From positions 1 to 64,000 of the forward strand of contig JALWDS010000018.1 in the NCBI GenBank assembly GCA_027036775.1: DNA of 64,000 nucleotides. The letters are read 5' to 3'. The notes beneath the pieces are model-generated. The model did no database searches. It saw only the letters and a list, made by a program, of their open reading frames with translations, and was not told the origin of the DNA. Below, in pieces: positions 51,573-60,053 of this stretch. Within the stretch, counting starts at the first letter, position 1, and every line of letters starts with the position of its first letter. This stretch comes from Archaeoglobaceae archaeon. GTDB taxonomy: Archaea > Halobacteriota > Archaeoglobi > Archaeoglobales > Archaeoglobaceae. The translations under genes were made by a program, and so were the position numbers.

Positions 51573-52853
51573 ATGTTCGACTTGGTCGTGAAGGACGGCC
51601 TGTGCTTCGTAGATGGGGAATTCGTTAAGGCCAACGTTGGAGTTGAGGGTAACCAGATAGCTTACGTTGGGAGGGAAGACGTAAGGGGAGAGCTTGAGAT
51701 CGACGCAAGGGAAAAGATCGTTATTCCCGGTTTGTTCAACGCACACACCCATCTGGCGATGACCCTCTTCAGGGGTTACGCTGAGGATTTACCCTTAAAG
51801 GAGTGGCTCGAAAACAAGATTTGGAAGGTTGAGAAGCTTTTAACAGCAAGGGACGTTTATTGGGGATCGCTTTTGGGAATCCTTGAGATGCTAAAGAGCG
51901 GAACCACAGCTTTCAGCGATCTCTACATGTTCATGGACGAGGTCGCAAAGGCCGTTGGAGAGAGCGGGATTAGAGCGGTTTTAAGTTACGGCATGGCGGA
52001 CAGAGGAGACGAGGATAAGGCAAAAAAAGAACTCAAAATCGGGACAGATTTTGTAAGGAACTGGGACAACGCCTTCAACGGAAGGATAAGGGCGGTATTT
52101 GGGCCACACGCCCCATACACTTGCACTCCAGATTTTCTCGTCAGGGTCAAGGAGAAGGCCAGGGAACTCAACACGCACGTTCACATTCACGTTTCCGAAA
52201 CAAGGTGGGAGGTCGAATACGTAAGGGAGAGATACGGTAAAACTCCCGTGAGGTTGTTGGAGGATATAGGATTTCTGGACGAAAAAACGGTTTTGGCTCA
52301 CGTCGTTTGGATTGACGATGAGGAGATGAGGATTTTGAGAGACAAAAAAGTCAGCGTTGTTCACTGTCCGATAAGCAACCTCAAACTCGCATCTGGAATT
52401 GCGAGGGTTAAGGAGATGCACGATCTGGGAATAAACGTTTGTTTGGGAACCGATGGAGCTTCGTCCAACAACACGTATAACCTCTTCGAGGAGATAAAGA
52501 TGACGTCCCTACTTCAAAAGGTTACGACTGGAAGAGCGGATGCTTTGAAGGCCAAAGAAGTCTTGAGAATGGCGACTGAAAACGGCTACAAAGCATACGG
52601 TTTGAAGGGTGGCAAAATAGAGAGAGGTTATCTGGCGGACTTGGTTTTGATTGACAGGAGGAAACCCAACTTCTGTCCAACATACGATCCCATAAACAGC
52701 TTGGTTTACGCGAGTTACGGTTGCGAAGTTACTCACGTCGTCGTGGATGGAGAGCTCGTGGTCGAAGACGGGATAGTTTTAACGCTCGACGAGGACAGGA
52801 TAATCGATAAGGTGGAGGGTTTGAAGGAAAAATTCATACTGGAACGAACTTAG
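51573..52853 (+). CDS. mtaD: 5-methylthioadenosine/S-adenosylhomocysteine deaminase
   Basis: Amidohydrolase that deaminates SAH/MTA-type adenosines, part of SAM recycling. The 426-residue protein carries the metal ligands in IPGLFNAHTHLAMTLFRGYAEDLPLKEWL (HxH), HVHIHVSETRWE (His), LAHVVWIDDEEM and CLGTDGASSNNTYNL (Asp). AEDLPLKEWL and the GTDGxxSNN motif are those of the SAH deaminase family. Cytosolic. It follows tatC by 21 bases, but a functional link is not clear. It overlaps the convergent DUF35 gene by 20 bases. Confidence 0.9.
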   Translation: MFDLVVKDGLCFVDGEFVKANVGVEGNQIAYVGREDVRGELEIDAREKIVIPGLFNAHTHLAMTLFRGYAEDLPLKEWLENKIWKVEKLLTARDVYWGSLLGILEMLKSGTTAFSDLYMFMDEVAKAVGESGIRAVLSYGMADRGDEDKAKKELKIGTDFVRNWDNAFNGRIRAVFGPHAPYTCTPDFLVRVKEKARELNTHVHIHVSETRWEVEYVRERYGKTPVRLLEDIGFLDEKTVLAHVVWIDDEEMRILRDKKVSVVHCPISNLKLASGIARVKEMHDLGINVCLGTDGASSNNTYNLFEEIKMTSLLQKVTTGRADALKAKEVLRMATENGYKAYGLKGGKIERGYLADLVLIDRRKPNFCPTYDPINSLVYASYGCEVTHVVVDGELVVEDGIVLTLDEDRIIDKVEGLKEKFILERT

Positions 52854-53229
52854 TTCCGTAGTATATTATTCCGTCCTCTCCATCCTCCCCAAACTTTCTA
52901 AAGACCGCTTTAACCCTCATCCCCTCCCTAACCTCGTCGGGATTGCAGTCCAGAGGTGCGACAATCTTTGCACCTTCATCGAGCTCTATCAGGGCAACGA
53001 TGTAGGGTTTCGATAGCCAAAAGTTTTCAACCCCATCATGGACGACGCTCCAACTCAAGACCTTACCGTATCCGCTGAACTGGACCTCTCTAACTTTTCC
53101 CTTCCTCCTACACTTCGGACAGATGTTTCTCGGAGGGTAGAAGTAACTACCGCAGTTCTCGCAGTGGCTACCTATGAGGTTGTATCTCGACCTTATCTTT
53201 CTCCAAAACTTAGGCAACATACCGATCAC
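52834..53229 (-). CDS. DUF35 zinc-ribbon/OB protein partner of thiolase and HMG-CoA synthase
   Basis: The 131-residue protein has a zinc ribbon ([22 protein letters not shown]) and then an OB fold ([39 protein letters not shown]). In methanogens this protein bridges acetoacetyl-CoA thiolase and HMG-CoA synthase, channelling the intermediate. It overlaps the thiolase gene by 4 bases, third in the operon after HMG-CoA synthase and thiolase. Confidence 0.9.
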   Translation of the reverse strand: MIGMLPKFWRKIRSRYNLIGSHCENCGSYFYPPRNICPKCRRKGKVREVQFSGYGKVLSWSVVHDGVENFWLSKPYIVALIELDEGAKIVAPLDCNPDEVREGMRVKAVFRKFGEDGEDGIIYYGTKFVPV

Positions 53230-54380
53230 CTCGAAAATATCGTAACTACCGCGGTAGCCCCGGTTCCACCGATGTTCAAAGACAAACCTATCTCACCATC
53301 AACCTGCCTCTTTCCAGCATCTCCCCTCAACTGCAAGGCAATTTCAACGGCCTGTCTAATTCCCGTGGCACCTACCGCATGACCGAACGCTTTCAAACCT
53401 CCTGAAGTGTTCACTGGAAGATCGCCATCCAAAGCTGTTACGCCTTCTCTTATCAACTTTGCACCTTCCCCCTTCTTTGCAAAGCCCAAGTCCTCGTAGG
53501 CGATTATTTCAGCTATCGTAAACGAGTCGTGCACCTCAGCAAAATCAACATCCTTAGGCTCTATCTTTGCAATTCTGTAGGCTTCTCTACTCGCAAAAAC
53601 GACGGCGTCCATCGTGGTTACGTCCCTTCTACTGTGAAGCGCCATGTAGTCGCTCGCCTGAGTGCAAGCCTTTATGTAAATCGGAGTATCTGTATACCTC
53701 CTTGCAACCTCCTCGCTCGCCAATATCACCACAGAAGCTCCGTCGCAAATTGGAGCACAGTCGAAGAGTTTCAAAGGCTCGGCAACGTATGGAGAGTTCA
53801 AAGCGGTTTCCAAGCTTATCTCCCTTCTGAACATGGCCTTCGGATTTAGGGTAGCGTTTTTGTGGTTCTTGACGCTCACCATGGCCAAATCCTCCTCCTT
53901 AGTTCCGAACCTCTTCATGTGCATTCTCGCAATCATCGCATACAAAGCTGGCAAGTTCGCTCCGTTGAAAACCTCCCATTCGACGTCCGCTGATGAGGAA
54001 AGAATTTCCATTGCGTTCGGAACGTCCGTAACCTTTTCCGCACCTGCAGCTATTACCACATCGTGCATTCCAGATGCCACCGCCATGTAGGCCTGTCTCA
54101 ACGCAACTCCTCCACTCGCGTCTCCGGCCTCAACCCTGACGCACGGAACGTGAAGTTCAGCCAAACCGGAGTAGTCCGCTATGAGTGAAGCGATGTGTTC
54201 CTGCCCTATGTATCTTCCCGCACTCATGTTACCCGCATAGACAGCTTCAATCTCCCTCCCCTCCAATCCAGCATCCTCCAAAGCTTCTATCCCAGCTGAA
54301 ATGACTATGTCTCTGAAACCCATGTCCCAGAGCTCTCCGAACTTCGAACAGCCGACACCTATTATCGCGACCCTCCTCAT
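53226..54380 (-). CDS. Acetyl-CoA C-acetyltransferase (thiolase), mevalonate entry
   Basis: Condenses two acetyl-CoA to acetoacetyl-CoA, the first step to archaeal isoprenoid lipids. The 384 residues resemble the archaeal SCP-x-like thiolase: [24 protein letters not shown], where the nucleophile-region Cys is in HVPCVRVEA, then [22 protein letters not shown] and [18 protein letters not shown] with the catalytic His. Co-transcribed with HMG-CoA synthase upstream (4-base gap) and DUF35 downstream. Confidence 0.92.
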   Translation of the reverse strand: MRRVAIIGVGCSKFGELWDMGFRDIVISAGIEALEDAGLEGREIEAVYAGNMSAGRYIGQEHIASLIADYSGLAELHVPCVRVEAGDASGGVALRQAYMAVASGMHDVVIAAGAEKVTDVPNAMEILSSSADVEWEVFNGANLPALYAMIARMHMKRFGTKEEDLAMVSVKNHKNATLNPKAMFRREISLETALNSPYVAEPLKLFDCAPICDGASVVILASEEVARRYTDTPIYIKACTQASDYMALHSRRDVTTMDAVVFASREAYRIAKIEPKDVDFAEVHDSFTIAEIIAYEDLGFAKKGEGAKLIREGVTALDGDLPVNTSGGLKAFGHAVGATGIRQAVEIALQLRGDAGKRQVDGEIGLSLNIGGTGATAVVTIFSR

Positions 54381-54384
54381 AAGA

Positions 54385-55419
54385 TCACCCGAACCTTATC
54401 TTCCTCCTAAGCTTGACGTAGAGTCCGTAATCTACGTATTCGCATTCCTTGATCTTCTCGAGAACTTTAGGGTTCCTTTCGATACCCTCTATTCTGTCGG
54501 TCACAACGAAGGAAAACGCGTCACTTCCAGCACCGCTACCAAAAGATGTCAGGAGTATTCTTTCTCCCGGCTTTGCAACGTCCAAAACGGATGCAAGTCC
54601 TATCATGGAAGAACCGGAGTAAGTGTTTCCAATGTATGGAACGACCAATCCCTGCTTTATCTGATCCTTAGTGAATCCCAAAATCTGAGCTACTCTAATC
54701 GGGAACTTCCCGTTGGGTTGATGAAAGACAGCGTAATCGAAATCCGAAGGTCTCAATCCCAACTTGTCCAAGAGACCCTTAGTAGCTTCGACTATGTGTC
54801 TGAAGTACGCTGGCTGTCCCGTAAACCTTCCGCCGTGCGATGGATATGGTTTTCCTTCTCTCCTCCAGAAGTCCGGGGTGTCGCTTGCGAAGGAAAACGT
54901 TCCCTCTATCTCCGCTATGCAATCTCTACCTACAATGAAACAGGCTCCCCCAGCACCTGCGGTGTATTCCAAAGGGTCACCGGGTCTGCTTTGGCTCGTA
55001 TCCGCACCTATCGCAATTCCGTAATCTATCAAACCAGCCTTAACCATCGCGTAGCATATCTGCATTGCAGTCGTTCCCGCCTTGCAGGCGAACTCCAAGT
55101 CCGCACAGAAGTAGTCGTTTCCGATTCCCAAAGCTTCTGCAACTATCGTTCCCGTCGGTTTTACAGCATAGGGATGGGACTCGCTACCAACAAAGACCGC
55201 TCCAATTCTCTTTGGGTCTATTTTAGCCCTTCTCAAAGCCTCTCTCGCACACTCCACGGCTATAGTAGCTGTATCCTCATCCCAAGAAGGGACGGACTTC
55301 TGTTCAACCCCCAAGCCCTTCTTCAAAACGTCGGCGTTCTCGCCCCATATCCTTGCGATCTCCTCAACTTTAATCCTGTATTTAGGTATGTATGTCCCGT
55401 AGGATACTATTCCGACCAT
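54385..55419 (-). CDS. hmgcs: Hydroxymethylglutaryl-CoA synthase
   Basis: Adds acetyl-CoA to acetoacetyl-CoA in the mevalonate pathway. The 344 residues have [48 protein letters not shown], the catalytic cysteine in [15 protein letters not shown] (about residue 112), [13 protein letters not shown] and [17 protein letters not shown]. The ATG at 55419 shares a base with the stop of the regulator gene (TGATG); the track's GTG one codon earlier is less likely. Shorter than eukaryotic enzymes, as usual for archaea. Confidence 0.93.
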   Translation of the reverse strand: MVGIVSYGTYIPKYRIKVEEIARIWGENADVLKKGLGVEQKSVPSWDEDTATIAVECAREALRRAKIDPKRIGAVFVGSESHPYAVKPTGTIVAEALGIGNDYFCADLEFACKAGTTAMQICYAMVKAGLIDYGIAIGADTSQSRPGDPLEYTAGAGGACFIVGRDCIAEIEGTFSFASDTPDFWRREGKPYPSHGGRFTGQPAYFRHIVEATKGLLDKLGLRPSDFDYAVFHQPNGKFPIRVAQILGFTKDQIKQGLVVPYIGNTYSGSSMIGLASVLDVAKPGERILLTSFGSGAGSDAFSFVVTDRIEGIERNPKVLEKIKECEYVDYGLYVKLRRKIRFG

Positions 55420-56111
55420 CACTCAACACCCCTCAACCTGTCGATAAGCTCTTCGATACGGAGGTTCGTCACAACCAAACCAACGTTGTCCATCTCAGCG
55501 ATCTTTACCGCAATTTCGTCAACCCTTTCGAGACCGTGAAGAACCACAACACTCGGCTTGAGATTCGCAACCCTAACCGCAACCATTGGAGATCTTCCCG
55601 TGGTAACTTTGGTGAAGATTAAAGCCCTCTCACTCGTGTATCCGTAAAGCTTGTAGAAGTCGTAAGCGTTTAGGGTGAGAATTGCCTTTATGCTGTCGAT
55701 GATTGTGTATCCCCCCACAACCCTATCCGTTTTAACCAACGCCCTTCCGTTCACGACATCTAAGAACTCCTCAAACCTTAGGGGTCGAGAATACTCTTTC
55801 ATGTCGATTATGACGTCGAGATTCACACCGCTTATCAGCTCTCTGTATTTGGATATGGTCTTGTAACCTCTCGACTTGTCTATTTCGAAAAGTGCGGTTA
55901 TGACCTTTCTTATGAAGTTTATTCCGGGTGACTTCCTCCTATCGCTCTCGTAATCGCTTATAACTGAAGGAGAAACACCCATCTTGTCCGCCAACTCCCT
56001 TTGAGAAACTTCAAATATTCTCCTCCACTTTCTCAAAGCTTTACCGGGATTTTCGGAAAATACGACCTCACCCGATATCTTGTCTTTGAGAACATCGATA
56101 ACGTGATCCAT
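55419..56111 (-). CDS. XRE-family regulator at the head of the mevalonate operon
   Basis: The 230-residue protein has a Cro/CI-type helix-turn-helix ([42 protein letters not shown], about residues 27-68) and a C-terminal region without enzymatic motifs ([36 protein letters not shown]) that may bind a ligand. This conserved archaeal protein is often found upstream of HMG-CoA synthase. The stop shares a base with the HMGCS start. It probably tunes isoprenoid synthesis; the effector is unknown. Confidence 0.85.
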   Translation of the reverse strand: MDHVIDVLKDKISGEVVFSENPGKALRKWRRIFEVSQRELADKMGVSPSVISDYESDRRKSPGINFIRKVITALFEIDKSRGYKTISKYRELISGVNLDVIIDMKEYSRPLRFEEFLDVVNGRALVKTDRVVGGYTIIDSIKAILTLNAYDFYKLYGYTSERALIFTKVTTGRSPMVAVRVANLKPSVVVLHGLERVDEIAVKIAEMDNVGLVVTNLRIEELIDRLRGVE

Positions 56112-56186
56112 GAATAGGATTCACCAATTCTCTTATAAATTTAACGAAATTTGTTACGACTATTGACGAAAAAAGGAAATAAAAAA

Positions 56187-56378
56187 TCATTCGCAAACGT
56201 CAACCCATATGGCCCCGTTTGGACAGGCTTCAACACATGAACAGCACTCCTGGCAGTCCTCAGGTCTTACGGGATGGGACTTTCCATCCTCACCTATCTC
56301 GTAAACCTCTCCCGGACAAACGCCTATGCACTCACCACATCCGTCACACTTTTCTGGGTCAACCCTTATCTCTACCAT
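56187..56378 (-). CDS. Ferredoxin with two 4Fe-4S clusters, last gene of the dsr operon
   Basis: A 63-residue electron carrier with two full motifs: CDGCGECIGVCP and CQECCSCVEACP, each CxxCxxCxxxCP. GGTGGT precedes the ATG. Sitting about 97 bases after dsrD on the same strand, it is a plausible electron donor to sulfite reductase, as in Archaeoglobus, where a ferredoxin gene follows dsrD. The partner is inferred from position. Confidence 0.92.
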   Translation of the reverse strand: MVEIRVDPEKCDGCGECIGVCPGEVYEIGEDGKSHPVRPEDCQECCSCVEACPNGAIWVDVCE

Positions 56379-56475
56379 ACCACCACCTCGATTTGGATAT
56401 AACAGGGGATTATTTAACCTTTTTGAAGTTTAAGTGAAAAGTCAAGAAAACAAATTATTTAAAAATTAAAAAGGT

Positions 56476-56715
56476 TCAGACTCCCGATCTCTTTTCTTCC
56501 ATCTCCTTCAACTTTTCTGGGGTTGTGATGTATGTGGTCGATCCAGAAGACCAATACGCAGCTTTTCCTTCGTTTATGAGCTCTTGAACGATTTTATCGA
56601 GCTCCTTCTTTTTGACTCTAAGAATTTTGGCCAAATCCCTCACTTGCCAAGGCTTCTTTTGGAGGTATTCTATGATTTTTTGCTTCAACTCCTCCTTGTT
56701 GATTTCCTCCGCCAT
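56476..56715 (-). CDS. dsrD: DsrD, winged-helix protein of dissimilatory sulfite reduction
   Basis: The 79-residue protein folds as a winged helix (LKQKIIEYLQKKPWQVRDLAKILRVKKKELDKIVQELINEGKAAYWSSGSTTYITTPEKL). DsrD is found with dsrAB only in sulfate/sulfite reducers and not in sulfur oxidisers; recent work shows that it activates DsrAB. So its presence argues for the reductive direction. It lies 41 bases after dsrB and is read with it. Confidence 0.95.
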   Translation of the reverse strand: MAEEINKEELKQKIIEYLQKKPWQVRDLAKILRVKKKELDKIVQELINEGKAAYWSSGSTTYITTPEKLKEMEEKRSGV

Positions 56716-56756
56716 TTTAGGTCACCAAAAAAATTAGGTTGAAAAGTATATACGCT

Positions 56757-57887
56757 TTACCATCTGAAAGCCGCAGATGTTCTGAAGGTCGTGTATAAGT
56801 ATGGTGTCCTGTGGTAGTCTTCGATCAGCTTTTCAGTGAACTCCAGTCCCGTCAACTCGAAGAATCTCTCCCAACCAATTCTGTGAATCCATTCCGCTAT
56901 CCTCTCGTATTTCTCCGCATGGGTCGCCCAAGTTTCGAGTATCTTTTTGACGGTCTGAACGACCTCTGGCCACCTCGGCGGGTTGTTCGGTAGCCATGGA
57001 ACTACAACTTTTGACAACTGCGGTGGATACCTTGCATCTGACAGCTTACCGGCCACGAGTATAGCCACACCGTCGTTCTCTGGGTCGAAGATCGGCATAC
57101 CTGGGCACATCGTGTAACAGTTACCGCAATACATGCACTTGTCCTTGTCCAAAATTACAGTCTTCCTCTTCATGTCAGGCTTTAGAGCTCCAGTTGGACA
57201 TGCTGCGACGGTTGAAGGAATCTCACAAGTCCTCCTTACCGCGTCGTCATCTATTTTAGGCACCTTCCTGTGAACGCCGACCATGGCTATGTCGGATGCA
57301 TGGACAGCACCGCACATGTTCGCACAGCATGCGAGAGAAATCCTGCAGAGGGCTGGCAGTTTGTGATCCGTGAAGTAGTCGTAGAGTTCGTCCATTACCG
57401 CTTTTACTATACCAGATGCATCGGTAGCAGGTGTGTGGCAGTGAACCCAACCCTGAGTGTGGACTATGTTTGTCAAACCGTATTCACCCTTCGTGGCGTC
57501 CCAAGTTCCACCGCACGGAAAGCCCAACTTTTCCTGCACTTCCTGAATTAGAGGCTCAATCTTGTCCGGGTCGGTTAGGAAGAACTCCACGTTGTTTCTG
57601 CTCGTGAACCTCAGGTAGCCGTCGCTGTATTTGTCCGCTATGTCACAGATGTCCCTTATCGTATAGACGCTCAAGAGCCTTGGAGAACCGAACCTAACGA
57701 CATAGAGAACGTCTCCGGACTCCGCTACTCTCTTAATCACACCCGGCCTCACTACCTCGTGATACTTCCACTTTCCGTAGTTGTTTTTAATTATCGGATG
57801 CAACATTATCGAGTAGTGTGGTGGACCAAAATCCGTTTTCGGCTCCAACTCCTCCTCAGGCTCCTTCTCAACCTTCTGCGCAACCAC
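56757..57887 (-). CDS. dsrB: Dissimilatory sulfite reductase, beta subunit
   Basis: Catalytic subunit carrying siroheme coupled to a 4Fe-4S cluster; reduces sulfite in the cytosol, passing sulfur on to DsrC. The 376 residues include [37 protein letters not shown], the cluster cysteines in [20 protein letters not shown], and a ferredoxin domain [24 protein letters not shown] start at GTG 57887, six bases after AGGAGGTG; the track GTG at 57896 lies inside that ribosome site. It follows dsrA by 18 bases. Confidence 0.95.
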   Translation of the reverse strand: MVAQKVEKEPEEELEPKTDFGPPHYSIMLHPIIKNNYGKWKYHEVVRPGVIKRVAESGDVLYVVRFGSPRLLSVYTIRDICDIADKYSDGYLRFTSRNNVEFFLTDPDKIEPLIQEVQEKLGFPCGGTWDATKGEYGLTNIVHTQGWVHCHTPATDASGIVKAVMDELYDYFTDHKLPALCRISLACCANMCGAVHASDIAMVGVHRKVPKIDDDAVRRTCEIPSTVAACPTGALKPDMKRKTVILDKDKCMYCGNCYTMCPGMPIFDPENDGVAILVAGKLSDARYPPQLSKVVVPWLPNNPPRWPEVVQTVKKILETWATHAEKYERIAEWIHRIGWERFFELTGLEFTEKLIEDYHRTPYLYTTFRTSAAFRW

Positions 57888-57905
57888 AAACAACACCTCC
57901 TAAAA

Positions 57906-59162
57906 TTAGTCCTGCAACTCCCTCCAGAATATGAACGGATTGTTTCTCGGGGCGTAAACCATTCTAACGTCTGCCTTCTGACCTATGACCTTCAGGAACT
58001 CAGACATTCCGACTCTCCATATCAACTCTCCGACTCTCTCTCTGAACTTACCGTTCTCGTCCCACCAGTCCCAGATGGCCTCGAGAATTTCACAGCACTT
58101 GTCTATCAACTCGTCCGCTGGGATGAAGGGCACGGCAACCCATCCTATTATGGCTCCGTCAACGAACGGAGCCTTTCCACCAATGAGTATCGTTGCACCT
58201 CTCTCCTTACCGGGCTTCAACGCTTTGGGTAGGACGTTTATGCAGTGCATGCACCTTATACAGTTCTTGTTGTCTATCTTAAGCTCGTTTCCGTCCCAGC
58301 TTATTGCACCAGTTGGGCACTTCTTAACGACCTGCTTCTCTATGTCCACTCCCGCTTTTGCGTATTCCTTTACAGCCTCTTGATCGATCTGGATTTCGTC
58401 CTTCCAAGTTCCTATTATGGCGAAGTCCGATCTGGCCTTTGAAGCTACACAGTCGTTCGGACAGCCAGAGCACTTTATCTTGAACTTGTATGGCCACATC
58501 GGTCTGTGGAGTTCGTCCTGATACCTAATAGTGAACTGGTAGCATGCCTCAAGTGTGTCGTAGCACGCAAATTCGCACAGAGCTGGACCCATGCATGCGG
58601 ATGGGGTTCTCAAGTCTGAACCCGAACCTCCGATGTCGAAGGGTGCGGGTGAACCGTATAGCTTGTCCAAGTAGGCCAAAGCGTTGGCCATCGGCTGTAG
58701 GTGCTCTGTTCTAGTTCCCAAGAGGATTATGTCACCCGTCGAACCGTGCAGGTTTGTCAAACCGGAACCCCACTTCTCCCAAGCGTCACATATAGCCCTC
58801 AAAGCCTTCGTTGAGTAGAACCATCCTGCTGGCATGTTTATTCTCATCGTGTGGAAGTGCCAGACCTCTGGAATCTTGTCTTCCAAGTCGCAGTATCTAC
58901 CTATAACTCCTCCACCGTAACCGTAAACCGCTACGATACCTCCGTGCTTCCAGTGGGTTCTCTTGTCCTTGTATGAGAGCTCAAGAACCTTCAGAAGGCC
59001 TTTCGCAGCTCCGGGGAGTTTTATCTTCTTGCCCGCTTTCATCGCCTTTTCGGACTCTACTGCCGCTCTCTTGATCTCCTTCACAAAAGACGGCCACGGC
59101 CCCTTTTCGAGTTCGTCGAGCAGAGGGGTTTCTGGTAACTCTACACCATCTACTACTGGCAT
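57906..59162 (-). CDS. dsrA: Dissimilatory sulfite reductase, alpha subunit
   Basis: Partner of DsrB in the alpha2beta2 sulfite reductase, key enzyme of sulfate respiration. The 418 residues show [31 protein letters not shown]-like [20 protein letters not shown], the siroheme-cluster cysteines [18 protein letters not shown] and [19 protein letters not shown], and a ferredoxin insert [21 protein letters not shown] 59162 ([18 protein letters not shown]) follows GGGAGGTGG; the track start adds five residues through that site. First gene of dsrABD-ferredoxin, behind a clear TATA box. Confidence 0.96.
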   Translation of the reverse strand: MPVVDGVELPETPLLDELEKGPWPSFVKEIKRAAVESEKAMKAGKKIKLPGAAKGLLKVLELSYKDKRTHWKHGGIVAVYGYGGGVIGRYCDLEDKIPEVWHFHTMRINMPAGWFYSTKALRAICDAWEKWGSGLTNLHGSTGDIILLGTRTEHLQPMANALAYLDKLYGSPAPFDIGGSGSDLRTPSACMGPALCEFACYDTLEACYQFTIRYQDELHRPMWPYKFKIKCSGCPNDCVASKARSDFAIIGTWKDEIQIDQEAVKEYAKAGVDIEKQVVKKCPTGAISWDGNELKIDNKNCIRCMHCINVLPKALKPGKERGATILIGGKAPFVDGAIIGWVAVPFIPADELIDKCCEILEAIWDWWDENGKFRERVGELIWRVGMSEFLKVIGQKADVRMVYAPRNNPFIFWRELQD

Positions 59163-59203
59163 TAAACCACCTCCCAACAGCTTCGTATTTATCTACTCAC
59201 AAA

Positions 59204-59214
59204 CCATATATAAG
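59204..59214 (-). promoter_or_regulatory. TATA box of the dsr operon
   Basis: Minus-strand CTTATATATGG is 42-52 bases before the dsrA ATG; transcription would begin about 20-25 bases before the start codon, leaving a leader with GGGAGGTGG. No operator palindrome is obvious. Confidence 0.6.
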
Positions 59215-59297
59215 ATTTTCGAAATTAAATTTGATAAAACTGCGATTTAATTCTGAAATTCGCAAACCTTTTAGAGTGGTTGGCCTCATCGATGTAG

Positions 59298-60053
59298 GTG
59301 GTGGGCAAGGTTTACATAGTCGGTGCCGGCCCAGGAGATCCGGAGCTTTTAACGGTCAAGGCTTTGAAGGTTCTAAAGGAGGCGGACGTTGTTCTCTACG
59401 ATAGGCTCGTGGGCGAGAAGATGGAGAGATTTTTAAAGGAAATTTGCAGAGAGGCCATATACGTCGGTAAAGGATCGAAGGAAAACGGCTCTGTTAGACA
59501 GAAGGCAATAAACGAGCTCATGGTTAAGTTGGCTAAGGAGGGAAAGACAGTCGTCAGATTGAAGGGTGGCGATCCCTTCGTTTTCGGAAGGGGCGGTGAG
59601 GAGGTAGAGTGTTTGATTAAGAACGGGATTCCATTCGAAATAATACCGGGGTTGAGCTCGATCACAGCGGTTCCGACTTCAGCGTGCATACCCCTAACTC
59701 ACAAGGGCAAATCTTCCACCGTTTTCGTTATGACGGGAAGGAACTTGGACGACATCGGTAGGTCCGCTCTGGATGGGACCATAGTGATACTCATGGGAAA
59801 GGAGAGGATAGGTGAGATTGCAAAGAGGCTCATAGAACTAGGAAAAGATAAGAAAACACCCGTTGCGGTAATAGAAAACGGAACCTTGGACAGTCAGAGG
59901 GTGCACTTCGGAAACCTTGAAAACGTTGGGGAGATAGTTAAGAGAAGGGTTAAAGGCGTAGCTTTGATAGTCGTCGGTGATGTCGTGGAGCTGGGGATGA
60001 TGTTCAACTCCAAAAGAGACGGGTCCTCACAAACCTCTTCTCGGCCTCCATGA
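59298..60053 (+). CDS. cobA: Uroporphyrinogen-III C-methyltransferase (SUMT)
   Basis: Methylates uroporphyrinogen III at C2 and C7 to give precorrin-2, the precursor of siroheme and cobalamin (and, by the AhbABCD route, heme). The 251 residues show VYIVGAGPGDPELLTVKALKVLKEADVVLYDRLV, VRLKGGDPFVFGRGGEE and PGLSSITAVPTSACIPLTHKG, the SAM-binding loops. Start is GTG 59298 (or the GTG at 59301). Being next to dsrAB, whose enzyme needs siroheme, but read divergently, it makes metabolic sense. Its 3' end overlaps the helicase gene by 50 bases. Confidence 0.95.
   Translation: MVGKVYIVGAGPGDPELLTVKALKVLKEADVVLYDRLVGEKMERFLKEICREAIYVGKGSKENGSVRQKAINELMVKLAKEGKTVVRLKGGDPFVFGRGGEEVECLIKNGIPFEIIPGLSSITAVPTSACIPLTHKGKSSTVFVMTGRNLDDIGRSALDGTIVILMGKERIGEIAKRLIELGKDKKTPVAVIENGTLDSQRVHFGNLENVGEIVKRRVKGVALIVVGDVVELGMMFNSKRDGSSQTSSRPP

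Noticed and set aside
54301-55539. 412-residue plus-strand ORF across thiolase, HMG-CoA synthase and the regulator gene
   Set aside because: Long but entirely antisense to three well-recognised genes; composition (Ser, Arg, Tyr rich) is typical of a shadow frame.
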